Source: an uncultured Oscillibacter sp. (GTDB lineage Bacteria; Bacillota; Clostridia; Oscillospirales; Oscillospiraceae). Taken from it: a stretch of 64,000 bases of DNA. Position numbers and translations under genes: made by a program. A model generated the notes under the pieces. The model made no database searches. It worked only from the letters and a program-made list of their open reading frames with translations, and was not told where the DNA came from. Below are positions 50,595-59,800 of this stretch, piece after piece (the first letter of the stretch is position 1; each line of letters opens with the position of its first letter). Location of the stretch: the NCBI GenBank assembly GCA_910577405.1, contig CAJTMG010000001.1, positions 165,818-229,817 on the forward strand, in the 5' to 3' direction.

Positions 50595-51524
50595 TCAGAA
50601 ATTAACGACCTCCTGAGCGGGCTTCTCGCAGGGGCCGATGGATAGCACGTGCATCACCGGACCCTTGCCCTGATAGGCGTCGTGGTTCTCTACGGCCATC
50701 CGCGCGGTGACCTCCACCCAGTCCCGGTTATCGTACTGCTTCAGATTCATACCCTTGGCAATCAGACCCAGGAACTGGATATCGTTCTCACAGCAGACCA
50801 TGGCAAAGCGTCCGGGGCAGTGTATGCCGGGGTACTTCTTGGAATGGCACATCATCAGCTTCATATGGACCAGCTTTCCGGCATAACGGTCCGGGTGGTC
50901 CATCACGTCCACGTACCAGACGCCGAAATCCTCGTCGGGGATATCAATCTCCTTCTGGGACAGGTCAAAGGGGCATTCGTCGCCGGTCAGGTAATTCTCA
51001 CTGGAGCCGTCCTCGTTCTCCAGATAGATATCCGCCCGGCGGTTCACCATCCGCAGATTCCGCTTCCGCAGGCTGTCCCGAAGCTCAGGAGTGCAGCGAT
51101 TGAAGACCAGCAAATCGGCGTTTGTGACCTTCTCCATCATCAGCTGTCCCATATTCTTGGCGTACAGCTCAAAGGTCGACGCCTCCACAAAGGTCATAAT
51201 CTGATAAAGCACCCAGTTGGCCGGAAGGACCTCCCGGTAAAGACGCTCCAGCTGCCACATACCGTTGTACTCTATCAGCACCTGGGCCGGGTAATACTGC
51301 TTCTCCATCTCTTTCAGAACGGAGCAGGTCAGATCCTCCTCGTTCTCTATGGACACCACAGTCACATGATCCAGCGCCTGGGGGTTGTACTCCTCCTCGC
51401 CATCCTCACAGCAAATCAGCAGTGTACGGTCCTGCCGCGCAAAGCCGTCCTCCAGAATGCCGTTGATAAAATTCGTCTTGCCGGAATCCAGAAATCCAGC
51501 TACCAGGTAGACGGGAATATCCAT
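50595..51524 (-). CDS. CobW-like GTP-binding protein lacking the CxCC metal motif
   Basis: A 309-residue COG0523-family protein. Walker A GFLDSGKTNFINGIL at residue 12 and the family's second acidic segment are present, but the metal-site CxCC of typical members is absent; CCEDGEEEYNPQAL lies in its place. ECPFDLSQKEIDIPDEDFGVWYVDVMDHPDRYAG and HCPGRFAMVCCENDIQFLGL in the second half resemble the C-terminal domain of the TIGR03943/DUF1980 class. Such GTPases deliver metal to enzymes. It starts 22 nt after the first CobW-like gene, so they are one operon; the difference suggests distinct substrates. Confidence 0.8.
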   Translation of the reverse strand: MDIPVYLVAGFLDSGKTNFINGILEDGFARQDRTLLICCEDGEEEYNPQALDHVTVVSIENEEDLTCSVLKEMEKQYYPAQVLIEYNGMWQLERLYREVLPANWVLYQIMTFVEASTFELYAKNMGQLMMEKVTNADLLVFNRCTPELRDSLRKRNLRMVNRRADIYLENEDGSSENYLTGDECPFDLSQKEIDIPDEDFGVWYVDVMDHPDRYAGKLVHMKLMMCHSKKYPGIHCPGRFAMVCCENDIQFLGLIAKGMNLKQYDNRDWVEVTARMAVENHDAYQGKGPVMHVLSIGPCEKPAQEVVNF

Positions 51525-51546
51525 TTGCTCTTCCTTCTTTCCGTCC

Positions 51547-52662
51547 TTACAGCCCGAACAGCTCCAAAAGCCCGGACTCCTTCAGTTCCGCGCCTATCAC
51601 GCACAGCCGTCCCGTGTAATCAGGCTGGCCTTCACGGACTTCCCATTCCTCCGGCACATAGTCGAATTCCAGCCAGCTGCCGTTCTCGCCGTTTACGATG
51701 CCCTTTGCCCGGAGAATGCTGCCGTACGTCCCTGTGTCCAATGCCGCAAGTATCCTCTCCAGTCCCGCCTTGCTGAATGCCTTGGGCGTCTCCCTGCCCC
51801 AGGACGTGAATACCTCGTCGGCGTGATGGTGATGATGATGGCAGGAGCAGTTCGGGTCGCTGCACTCGTGGTCGTGGTCGTGATGGTGCTCATGGTCATG
51901 GTCGTGATGATGCTCGTGGTCGTGGTCGTGATGATGCTCGTGGTCGTGGTCGTGATGGTGCTCATGGTCGCGCTCGTGGTCCTCATGGTCGTGATGATGG
52001 CTATGTTCCGCCTCTTCCGCTTCATGTTCAGCGCGCATTTTGGCAAGAAGCTCGTCCGCAAGGGAAACCTTCTCAATGGCAGACAGGATGGTTTTCCCGG
52101 ACAGGCTGTCCCAAGGCGTGGTCAGGATAGCGGCGTCCGCGTTTTTCTCCCGGAGCATACCCACGGCGGCCTCCAGCTTTTCCTGACTGAGCTTCTGGGT
52201 ACGGGAGAGGATGATGGCGCCGGCGGATTCAATCTGATTGTTATAGAACTCGCCGAAATTTTTCATATAGACCCGGACCTTGGCAGCATCGGCGACGGTG
52301 ACAAAGCTGTTGAGTTTCAATTCAGGCACATCGGCGGCGGTATTCTCCACGGCGACGATCACATCAGAGAGCTTCCCCACACCGGAGGGCTCAATAAGAA
52401 TCCGGTCGGGGTGGAACTGCTCCTGCACGTCCTTCAGCGCCTGATGGAAGTCGCCCACCAGAGAGCAGCAGATGCACCCGGAGGACATCTCGGAAATCTG
52501 CACGCCGGACTCCTTCAGAAACCCGCCGTCGATGCTGATTTCGCCGAATTCGTTCTCAATCAGCACCAGCTTTTCCCCCGGGAAGGCTTCGGCCAGCAGC
52601 TTTTTGATAAGGGTTGTCTTGCCCGCGCCCAGGAATCCGGAGATAATATCAATTTTTGTCAT
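51547..52662 (-). CDS. CobW-family GTPase with a histidine-rich metal-binding insert
   Basis: A 371-residue COG0523 GTPase. Walker A GFLGAGKTTLIKKLL at residue 9, then ENEFGEISIDGGFL and the metal-site motif GCICC near residue 62. An insert at about residues 215-285 holds four 8-residue units of the form HHHDHDHE plus flanking His/Asp, then CSDPNCSC and six histidines, a large metal reservoir. The C-terminal CobW_C domain closes with GRLCVIGAELKESGLLELFGL. Such proteins transfer zinc, cobalt or nickel to target enzymes and are often zinc-regulated. Promoter about 40-70 nt upstream. Confidence 0.92.
   Translation of the reverse strand: MTKIDIISGFLGAGKTTLIKKLLAEAFPGEKLVLIENEFGEISIDGGFLKESGVQISEMSSGCICCSLVGDFHQALKDVQEQFHPDRILIEPSGVGKLSDVIVAVENTAADVPELKLNSFVTVADAAKVRVYMKNFGEFYNNQIESAGAIILSRTQKLSQEKLEAAVGMLREKNADAAILTTPWDSLSGKTILSAIEKVSLADELLAKMRAEHEAEEAEHSHHHDHEDHERDHEHHHDHDHEHHHDHDHEHHHDHDHEHHHDHDHECSDPNCSCHHHHHHADEVFTSWGRETPKAFSKAGLERILAALDTGTYGSILRAKGIVNGENGSWLEFDYVPEEWEVREGQPDYTGRLCVIGAELKESGLLELFGL
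51865..51960 (-). repeat. 24-bp tandem repeats coding for the histidine-rich insert
   Basis: Four 24-bp units (51865-51888, 51889-51912, 51913-51936, 51937-51960) differ only in third-position bases. They code for HHHDHDHE-type octapeptides; degenerate partial units follow on both sides. Confidence 0.9.
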
Positions 52663-52701
52663 TCAAATCAAGTCCTTTGCTTAAAAATTTCGATTACACT
52701 T

Positions 52702-52729
52702 ATCATAACACTTTGTCCGGGAAAATCAA
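52702..52729 (-). promoter_or_regulatory. Promoter of the CobW-like operon
   Basis: Minus strand TTGATT (52729-52724), 16-nt spacer, TATGAT (52707-52702). Confidence 0.55.
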
Positions 52730-52766
52730 CCGCCGATGAAAAATTTTACAAAACCGGTCTGACTGA

Positions 52767-53636
52767 TCAGGGCTTCTTTCTGCGTCTCTCCCAGGCCTGC
52801 CTCAAATAATCCTGCTGGGCGGTCTTACGGCTGGGGACAAAGCCTTGGGCCGCGGTTTTCCGTTTGCCCTTGCTCTTGGCGTAGAAGAAGCCGGTGACGG
52901 AGAAGACCGCCGCGCCGATGAAATTCACAAAAAGGTCCTTCATGGTGTCGATCAGGCCAATATCCAGATAGCCGCCCAGACCCAGACTCTGCCCGTTCAC
53001 CGCCGCGTCCCGGATATCCGGTATGGCGATGACTTTATTACTGTAGGTTGGGTCCAGGGCCACGGTATAGATGGCGTTGACCACGGTATCCTTCTGCATA
53101 TCGGTATGAAAGAAGAAATCCATGCCGAACTCGAAGAACTCCCAGAGAACGCCGATGGTCATAGAGAAGCAGAAAGCCACCAGCGCCAGGAAGAAGGGAG
53201 ACAGATCGAAGGTCAGGTTTTCGTCGTCGTTCAGGAGAATCACCAGGGAGAAGCCCACGGCGGCGCAGAGGAAGCCGTTGAGGGTATGCAGCATGGTGTC
53301 CCAGTGCGGCACGACCACATAGAAAGAGTTGACCTCCCCCAGGATTTCCGCGGCGTAGATAAAGCAGAGGATTGTGATCTCCAAGGCGGGAGGAAGCTCG
53401 ATATGCAGCCGGACCTGAATCCAGCTCGGCAGATAGAGCAGCAGGATGGTCAGGGCGCAGAAGAAGGCGCTTTCGTACCCGCCCCGCATAATCTGCCGGA
53501 CCAGGGCGACAATGGCCAGGGCGCGGAGGGCGTAAAAGACGATAAAGGAGCTTTTGTGTTCCCGCAGTTCCTGTGCCACGGCCTGCCGGAAAGCCTGTTT
53601 ATCCTGTGCTTTGCGGAGTTTCTTCTGGTCTTTCAA
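52767..53636 (-). CDS. Integral membrane protein resembling the YjdF/DUF2238 group
   Basis: A 289-residue protein with about six or seven hydrophobic helices between residues 32 and 250, a basic N-terminal cytoplasmic tail (MKDQKKLRKAQDKQAFRQ) and a basic C-terminal tail. The HWDTMLHTLNGFLCAAVGFS segment near 120 and TIGVLWEFFEFGMDFFFHTDMQKDTV near 165, then GLIDTMKDLFVNFIGA near 230, follow the DUF2238 pattern of histidine-aspartate pairs beside membrane helices. A metal or lipid-related enzyme activity is possible; none is demonstrated. It stands between the CobW-like operon and the SLH-transglutaminase gene on the same strand. Confidence 0.65.
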   Translation of the reverse strand: MKDQKKLRKAQDKQAFRQAVAQELREHKSSFIVFYALRALAIVALVRQIMRGGYESAFFCALTILLLYLPSWIQVRLHIELPPALEITILCFIYAAEILGEVNSFYVVVPHWDTMLHTLNGFLCAAVGFSLVILLNDDENLTFDLSPFFLALVAFCFSMTIGVLWEFFEFGMDFFFHTDMQKDTVVNAIYTVALDPTYSNKVIAIPDIRDAAVNGQSLGLGGYLDIGLIDTMKDLFVNFIGAAVFSVTGFFYAKSKGKRKTAAQGFVPSRKTAQQDYLRQAWERRRKKP

Positions 53637-53667
53637 GGTCGTTGTCTCCTATCATTATGGTTCCGCC

Positions 53668-55089
53668 TTACCAGGAATGGTAGGTCCTGGACTGGGCAGG
53701 GGTCATGGCAAAGTAATCGTAGCTGATGGCGCTGCCGCTGTCGCCCCAGGTGGTGTCAATATGGCAGGTCTCTCCGTCCAGGGTGGCTACGGTCCAGATA
53801 TGGGCGCTGTTGGAGATGGCGTAACAGTCGATGCCCTCCAGCTTCAGGAGCATATTGTAAGCCCCTGTGTAGCCGTCGCAGACAGACACGCCGGTTGAGA
53901 AAACGCTGTAGGCTATATGGCTCAGGGATTCGTTCCCCGCCTTGTAATCGTACGCGCAGTGATTGCACACCCAGTCATAGTATACCCGGGCCTTTTCCTT
54001 GTCGGTCATATCGGTGGTAATGGTCCCGTCCTCCCACATTTGGTCGTGGACAGCAATGGCGGATTCCATGGCGCTGGCCCGGTAGGATTCCGTCTTTCCA
54101 TTGGCGGCAGTGGCGGAGAAGTCCAGCGTTACGGTCCCGGCGCTGCTGTAGTTGCAGTCTACTGCGTTATAGCTCTGCTCACAGTAGACCTTTATTGCAG
54201 AGAGTGCCCATTCCATAATCTGCCGGGCCCTGGCGGGGGTGATGCCGGGATAGTTCAGAACAAGCTGATGACTCCCCTGGGAAAGCATATGACGAATCGA
54301 GCTGTCCATTTCCTCATTGGTGGCCGGGGACGCGCAGTATTCCCCCGGCTCCACAAGGTCGCTGAGCAGGGTGCCCTTGGCGCTGTAGAGGCTGGCCAGA
54401 TTCCACGACGGCTTCACCCGCAGGTCCGGCTCCACCATCCGGGTCAGCATGGCCGCCGCCGCTCCACGGGTAATCTGGCTATCAGGCTGGAAGGCGCCCC
54501 GGTCGTTGCTGCCCATGGAGACGCCCCGGCGGTACAGGGAGAGGATATCTGTATAATAGGGGGTGTATTCGGTAACGTCGGTGATATAGCGGCGGCTTGC
54601 GTATGCTTGGGTAATCAGCTCGTCGTAAAGCACGGGCAGAGCGGACTCCGGCAGAACTCCCGCCAGCACGTGGGCCACCTGCGCCCGGGTCGCCGGAAGA
54701 TTCAAACTGTCCTCCAGCCCGCCGTCCAGAACGCCCTCCGCCTGCAAATACCGCGAGGCACGCTGGGCGGCTCCGCCTCCTGCCTGCGCGTCCGGCCCGG
54801 CGGAGGGGGACCCGGTCCGGTACAGACTGCGGATGCGCGCGGCGAAGATCATCACCTGTCCCACGGTCATGGGGTCCGTGAGACCATAGGTACCATCGGC
54901 GCGGCCTTCCGAAAGACCGTATTCATAGAGGGCCGCCACGTTTTTATAAAAGGGGGACGAGACATTCAAATCTGAAAACTGTCCGGTATAATTCCGCTGG
55001 CGGACAAAGTTTTCAGCGCTGTTCTGGGCGGCACTGGCGGGGATGCAGAGACAAAGGGCCAGCAGGAGCGCGAATAGCCTTTTTTTCAT
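53668..55089 (-). CDS. SLH-domain surface protein with a transglutaminase-like domain
   Basis: A 473-residue exported protein: signal peptide about 1-21. Three SLH repeats lie in residues 30-225 (FYKNVAALYEYGLSEGRADG, ASRYLQAEGVLDGG, YTDILSLYRRGVSMGSNDRG), then a spacer and a transglutaminase-like core. The triad is Cys in VSVCDGYTGAYN (about 401), His in NSAHIWTVA (about 429) and Asp in HIDTTWGD (about 445). The chosen ATG at 55089 has AAAGGAAC upstream. Related domains are proteases or peptide cyclases; this one should act at the cell surface. It lies 18 nt downstream of the LCP gene. Confidence 0.92.
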   Translation of the reverse strand: MKKRLFALLLALCLCIPASAAQNSAENFVRQRNYTGQFSDLNVSSPFYKNVAALYEYGLSEGRADGTYGLTDPMTVGQVMIFAARIRSLYRTGSPSAGPDAQAGGGAAQRASRYLQAEGVLDGGLEDSLNLPATRAQVAHVLAGVLPESALPVLYDELITQAYASRRYITDVTEYTPYYTDILSLYRRGVSMGSNDRGAFQPDSQITRGAAAAMLTRMVEPDLRVKPSWNLASLYSAKGTLLSDLVEPGEYCASPATNEEMDSSIRHMLSQGSHQLVLNYPGITPARARQIMEWALSAIKVYCEQSYNAVDCNYSSAGTVTLDFSATAANGKTESYRASAMESAIAVHDQMWEDGTITTDMTDKEKARVYYDWVCNHCAYDYKAGNESLSHIAYSVFSTGVSVCDGYTGAYNMLLKLEGIDCYAISNSAHIWTVATLDGETCHIDTTWGDSGSAISYDYFAMTPAQSRTYHSW

Positions 55090-55106
55090 AGCAGTTCCTT
55101 TCAAGC

Positions 55107-56102
55107 TCAGCTCATGATATTCAAATCCTCCGGAAGCCGGTCCTCTACGTAGGGATTCAGGTATTGGTTCACCAGCTCCAGCACGGCGGTCTGGTCAAGA
55201 TAGATATAAGGGGACTTCCAATCGCCCGGCAGAGTGGAAAAGTCAACGGCTTCCGCGCCCATGCCCACGGCCTCCGCACCCAGCCAGGCCAGATTCCCAA
55301 GGCTCAAATCCGTTTCTACGTACTTCTGGAAAATCTTCACAAAGCTGTCAATTTTCAGAAGATTCCCCGGCGTCAGGGTCTGTTTTGCCACGGCCTTAAG
55401 AAAATCCTGCTGGGTCTGCATCCGCCCGATGTCCTCGCTGCCGTAGCCGGTGCCGTCGTTGTTGTGCCGGAAGCGGACCACCTTCAGGGCCTCCGCGCCG
55501 TTGAGGTGCCTCATGCCCTTGCTGAAATGGATGGAGAGGTTCTGATAAGGGTCGTCGTAGTTCATGTTTACGGGGATGTAAAAATCAACGCCGCCGATGG
55601 CATCCACCAAGGCCTCGAACCCCCGGAGGTCCACCAGCACGGTATAGTCCACGGGAATGCCCAGCTGATGGGAGATGGTTTCAGACAGCAGCTTCATCCC
55701 GCCGGAATTGTAGGCAAAATTGATCTTCCGGTTTTTCCCGTTGATGCTGGCCTTGGTGTCCCGGGGGATGCTGACGCCATAGATATAATCGTTGGCGGCG
55801 TCCACGGCCAGGAGGATATTGGTGTCGCTGCCTCCGTTGCCGTCGTCCACGCCGGAGACCAGGATGGTATAAAAGGACGGCTTTCGTTCGTAGTGGCTCC
55901 GGAGGGCTTCTGCTTCCTCCTGGCTGAGGTTAGGGTTGTCCACCGGCAGTGCCACACTGGGCTCGTCCACTTTTTGCTCTGGCGGCTGGAGCGCGATTTT
56001 GACGGTAGCGGCAATCGCGGAGAACAGGATAAACACAAACAGCAGATTTCTCCCCAGATGACTGCTGCGTTTGCGGCGTCTGCGGCGGCGTTTGTTCGCC
56101 AT
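55107..56102 (-). CDS. LytR-CpsA-Psr (LCP) family ligase
   Basis: A 331-residue membrane-anchored protein: basic N-terminus (NKRRRRRRKRSS), one TM helix about 18-38, then an LCP domain from about 75. Conserved parts are LVSGVDDGNGGSDTNILLAVDA, YGVSIPRDTKASI, KINFAYNSGG, AIGGVDFYIPVNM and the arginine-rich VVRFRHNNDGTGYGSEDIGRMQTQQDFLKAV, which bind the lipid pyrophosphate. LCP enzymes attach wall teichoic acids or polysaccharides to peptidoglycan. ATG at 56102 has AAGGAGGT upstream. With the SLH-transglutaminase gene next, it fits wall assembly and display. Confidence 0.96.
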   Translation of the reverse strand: MANKRRRRRRKRSSHLGRNLLFVFILFSAIAATVKIALQPPEQKVDEPSVALPVDNPNLSQEEAEALRSHYERKPSFYTILVSGVDDGNGGSDTNILLAVDAANDYIYGVSIPRDTKASINGKNRKINFAYNSGGMKLLSETISHQLGIPVDYTVLVDLRGFEALVDAIGGVDFYIPVNMNYDDPYQNLSIHFSKGMRHLNGAEALKVVRFRHNNDGTGYGSEDIGRMQTQQDFLKAVAKQTLTPGNLLKIDSFVKIFQKYVETDLSLGNLAWLGAEAVGMGAEAVDFSTLPGDWKSPYIYLDQTAVLELVNQYLNPYVEDRLPEDLNIMS

Positions 56103-56188
56103 GGATGACCTCCTTGCACCGGACCGGCGCGAAAACTTCAGAATTTCCCGGAAGCGGTTCCCTCCGGCTGTCAATGCAGTATCCATCT

Positions 56189-56217
56189 ATTATATAGCCC
56201 GCCCGCCAAAAATACAA
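56189..56217 (-). promoter_or_regulatory. Promoter of the LCP gene
   Basis: Minus strand TTGTAT (56217-56212), 17-nt spacer, TATAAT (56194-56189). Confidence 0.75.
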
Positions 56218-56254
56218 GAGAAAAAATAATAACAAACTTTTCCGCCAGGCCAGA

Positions 56255-56289
56255 ACAGCGGTCCGGGCCAGATCAGCCGGGACCGCTGT
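56255..56289. terminator. Perfect inverted repeat after the 88-residue gene
   Basis: ACAGCGGTCC (56255-56264) and GGACCGCTGT (56280-56289) form a 10-bp stem just past the minus-strand stop at 56294. There is no T-run, so it may be a weak or Rho-type terminator. Confidence 0.55.
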
Positions 56290-56293
56290 CGGT

Positions 56294-56560
56294 TCAGGAT
56301 TCGCTTTCAGGCTCCTTGGGCACTGCAATCTGTTCCAGCAGCGTTTTCATCTCTGCCAGGAGCTGATTCTGGTATGAGAGGGCGCAGCGGATATAGTGCA
56401 GGGCCGGCTCCGGGAGCTGTTCCGGCAGATCGCCTGTGACCGGATGGGGCCAGCGGCGCACCTCCGGCTCCGGTATGTCCATGCTGATACCGCCGGGGAC
56501 TGTCTGACCGCGGGGCCGCCGGGGGCCTCCCTGACGTCCTCTGTGGGGTCGATTCGTCAT
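56294..56560 (-). CDS. 88-residue protein of unknown function
   Basis: A short protein with AAGGAGGAAGGGAA before the ATG at 56560. Its N-terminus is very basic and rich in Arg, Pro and Gly (RPHRGRQGGPRRPRGQ), the middle is acidic/proline-rich, and the C-terminal helix (LHYIRCALSYQNQLLAEMKTLLEQIA) could form a coiled coil. It starts 20 nt after the stop of the broken spoIIID gene. No known family. Confidence 0.65.
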   Translation of the reverse strand: MTNRPHRGRQGGPRRPRGQTVPGGISMDIPEPEVRRWPHPVTGDLPEQLPEPALHYIRCALSYQNQLLAEMKTLLEQIAVPKEPESES

Positions 56561-56580
56561 TTCCCTTCCTCCTTCCTGGG

Positions 56581-56796
56581 TTACCCGCCCCGGTACTTCT
56601 TTCGGGTTGCTATCCCGCCGCGGATATGCCTCTGGGCCTTGTTCACGTCCAGCACCTCCTTGACCTGCAGGTACAGCGGCCGGTTGAACTGCGGCAGACG
56701 CTCCGAGATGTCTTTATGTACCGTCCTGCCAAAGCTGACAGGTTTTCAGAAGACCCCTTTTCCGCTTTTGGTACAGATTCCGCCGTGATATGCCAT
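56581..56796 (-). pseudogene. Broken spoIIID-like sporulation regulator
   Basis: Reading leftward from ATG at 56796 (GGGAGG 7 nt upstream), the frame MAYHGGICTKSGKGVF hits TGA after 16 codons, then continues in the same frame for 54 codons to TAA at 56581. The later part is unmistakably SpoIIID-like: TVHKDISERLPQFNRPLYLQ and KEVLDVNKAQRHIRGGIATRKKY match the C-terminal half of Bacillus SpoIIID (TVHKD..ERLP, VKE.LD..K..RH.RGG.AT..KY). The expected ~45-residue N-terminus with the first helix of the HTH is absent. No start codon lies downstream of the TGA in this frame before the conserved part. SpoIIID directs mother-cell gene expression. Confidence 0.7.
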
Positions 56797-56814
56797 TTCA
56801 GAACCTCCCGCGGA

Positions 56815-56856
56815 CAAAAAAACACGCGATGGAAAGAACCACCGCGCGTTTTTTGA
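56815..56856. terminator. Bidirectional terminator between the large surface gene and the spoIIID relic
   Basis: ACGCGATGG (56824-56832) pairs with the CC..CGCGCGT arm (56839-56849), flanked by T-runs for both strands. It closes the leftward 1698-residue gene. Confidence 0.75.
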
Positions 56857-56893
56857 TAGAAAGGGAGTTTTTGGGGAGTTTTTATTTCTTTAT

Positions 56894-59800
56894 TCAGCTT
56901 TCAACCGTATTGCTATAGAAACGCTGGAGAATCACGGCAAACTGAGCACGGGTCGCGCCGCCGCCGGGATTCAGGTTTCCGTCAGAGGTACCGGCCACAA
57001 TCCCGTTTCCTACCGCCCAGGCAAGCGGCTCGCGGGCGTAGGCGGATACCGTGGCGTTGTCGGGGAAGCTGTCCAGAGACGTGCCGCCGCCGGTCGTGTA
57101 GCCTCTGTTCTGGGCGTAGCGGTAAAGGAAGGTCACCATCTGCTGGCGGGTCATGGCATTGCCACCGTTGGTACCGTCCGTCACGCCGCTGCTCATGGCC
57201 CATTCTCTTGCCTCGGTCATGTTCGCGGGAGACGCGCCGCTGAGCCGGGCCAGAATCATCCACATCTGCTGGCGGGTGATGCTGCCGTTGGGATTGAACG
57301 TCGTGGCGCTGGTGCCGTTGACATAGCCGTTTTCATAGGCCCAGGCAATCGCGTCCCTGGCCCAGCTGTCCTCCGCGTCCGTGAAGGGGAAGTCCTTCGT
57401 CTGGGCCTGACTGCCTTCTTCAGCGAATTTCGCGTCTACCGTCACCTTTCCGTCTGGCATGATGAAGGTGTACTTTCCGTCGCTGGTCTTCGTCAGTTCC
57501 AGTTCGTTGCCCTTCGCGTCCAGTACCCGGAGAGTGTCCAGAACATAGCCGCTCTTGGGCTTCGCCGTCAGAGTCACCTTCGTGCCCTTGCCGGGGTTCG
57601 ACGGCGTGTAGGTAACAGAGCCGTTGCTGCTGCTGTTAAAGGAAATCTTCCGGTTCGTAGTGCCGCTGGAACCACCGCCGCCGGAACCGCCGGATGTGCT
57701 TGGAGTGCTGGGCTTCTCAGGGGCAACAGGAGGCGTTACGGGATCGGAATTCTTCTCAAACTGCGCCTCGGCGGTCAAAGCGTTGCCATTTCCAAGAGCA
57801 GTCAGAAGTTCGTCAGTAACCGTGGTATATACCTTTCCGCCAATTTTCCAGCCCTTAAAGGTATAGCCATCCTTGGCGCGAGTGGGAAGGGCCATCCCAA
57901 GAGAAGCCGCGTCAATGTTCAACGACTCTTGACTGCCGTCGTCCATCACAAAGGTAATACTTCCGTGACGGGGCTCGCTGAACAGCTCAATCTCGCTGAA
58001 AGAGGACTGCTGCCAGGACGCAATGTCACCAGCAACCACAACACGGAGGATTTCCGCAACTGCCCCGTTCTTGTAATGTCTTGCAAATACGTCCGATGTG
58101 GGGAAGCCGCTGGGCAGTTTCACGCTGACTGTAATTGTTACATCGTTGTTCAACTGTTCATTCGCAATGGGCTTTTCTACTTTTTCAGACGATACGCCGT
58201 TAGTGGTGGTTGTAATTGTATAAACCGGCGTTACATCCAACCGGAACGTCTTGTTTGTGCTTGTCGTGTCCAGGCTCTTTACTTCAACCTTCAGGCTGGC
58301 CTCAATCTTCACACTGTCAGCGCCCTCGTTCTTTGCAAGTTCAGCAGCCTCAAGAATCAAATCCTTCGCCGCGCTGACAAGACCGTCGCTCTCTGGATTG
58401 AGATCTTCCGCTGCTTTCTTGAGGTCTTCACTTGCGTTCTCCGGGGCTGTTGCGGTTCCGGTTTTCTCCTCAACCGTTGTATTCTCGGGCACCTTCGTCA
58501 CGCCGGACAGGTCTACGGTGTACTCTGCAATGAGTGTACCGCTGTCTTTGTCTTTCAAGGAAATCTTACCGCCATTGGCAATGACCGTGTCACTGTCAGG
58601 ACTCTGCTCCAAAGTGATTCCGACATCCTCTGCGGGAACCAGTTTTACGCAGACCTTATTCGGGTCGCCCAGACCCACAACTTTGATGGTACTGCCGTCC
58701 AGCTTTGCGGTCAGATTTGCAGTCTCATCTTTGCTTCCAATGCTGATTTGCGAGATCGGCTTTGCAACGGCTTCAATGGTGCAGGAAACAGATACGCCTT
58801 TGTAGTTATCCGTCTCGTCAAAACTGACTGTCAGAGTAGCGCTGCCATTGCCGACTGCCGTCACAGTAGCTTGATTGCCCCTGGTCGTCAGTTTGACAGC
58901 CGAAGCGTTACCGGTCAGCTGATATTTCGGGTCCACATCGTCTAAATTATTGTAAGACACGAGAATTTCTTTACTAAGCCCAATGGCGGGATAGAGATTC
59001 AGCGTCTTGTCTGTGATAGTGGTTCCATTGTTCGAGATAACTACTAACCGGTCGCCCTTCTGGATGGTGTAGGTTTTCTCGTCATTTGTAGCCTTATAGT
59101 TTTTATTGCTTAATGTGGCTTTTGCAGTATAAGTGCCTGCATTGACCTGATTGCCGCCGGTGACAGTAACCGTACAGGCATCGCCATTCACCAGACTGCC
59201 CGCCGGAATACTGGCTGTGATGTTCATCGGAGCGCCGCTGTAAGCCAGAGGGATTTCCGCCGTGCCCAGCCCGTTCCAATCCAGATCAATACTCTTGGCG
59301 TCAATGAAGAAATTCACGCTTGCAGAGCCGAAGTAAGTACTGTCCTCATAAGTCGCCGTCACGGTGTAATTACCGGCGTCCTTCGGCATTTCCGCAGAAC
59401 TGTAGCTTGCGCCGTTCAAGGTCGTACCGGTGTAGCTGAACTTGACTCCCTCCTTGTCCGGGGTGGCAGTTCCAATGTTAACCGTTACTTCCGGTTCCGC
59501 AAAAGTACCGCCATAAATTCCGCCCAACGAAGTCCCATTGTCGAACGTAACCGCCGCCTGCTCCTTGTTGGTGATGGTCACGGTCAGGGTGGGCATCGCA
59601 AAGCTGGCAGGCACTGTAGCCCAGTCCGGGAAATCAACGCTTTCCGCCGTCAGGGTGACAGTCGTGTTCGAGGCATCTCCCATCTTGTCTGCCGCGGCCT
59701 TCAAGGTTTCCTTGTAATTCGTGGGCCAGGTAATGTTGATAGTGCCGCCGGCAATCTCATTGTACTCAACTGTTCCTGCTGTCGGAAGTTCATAGGCATC

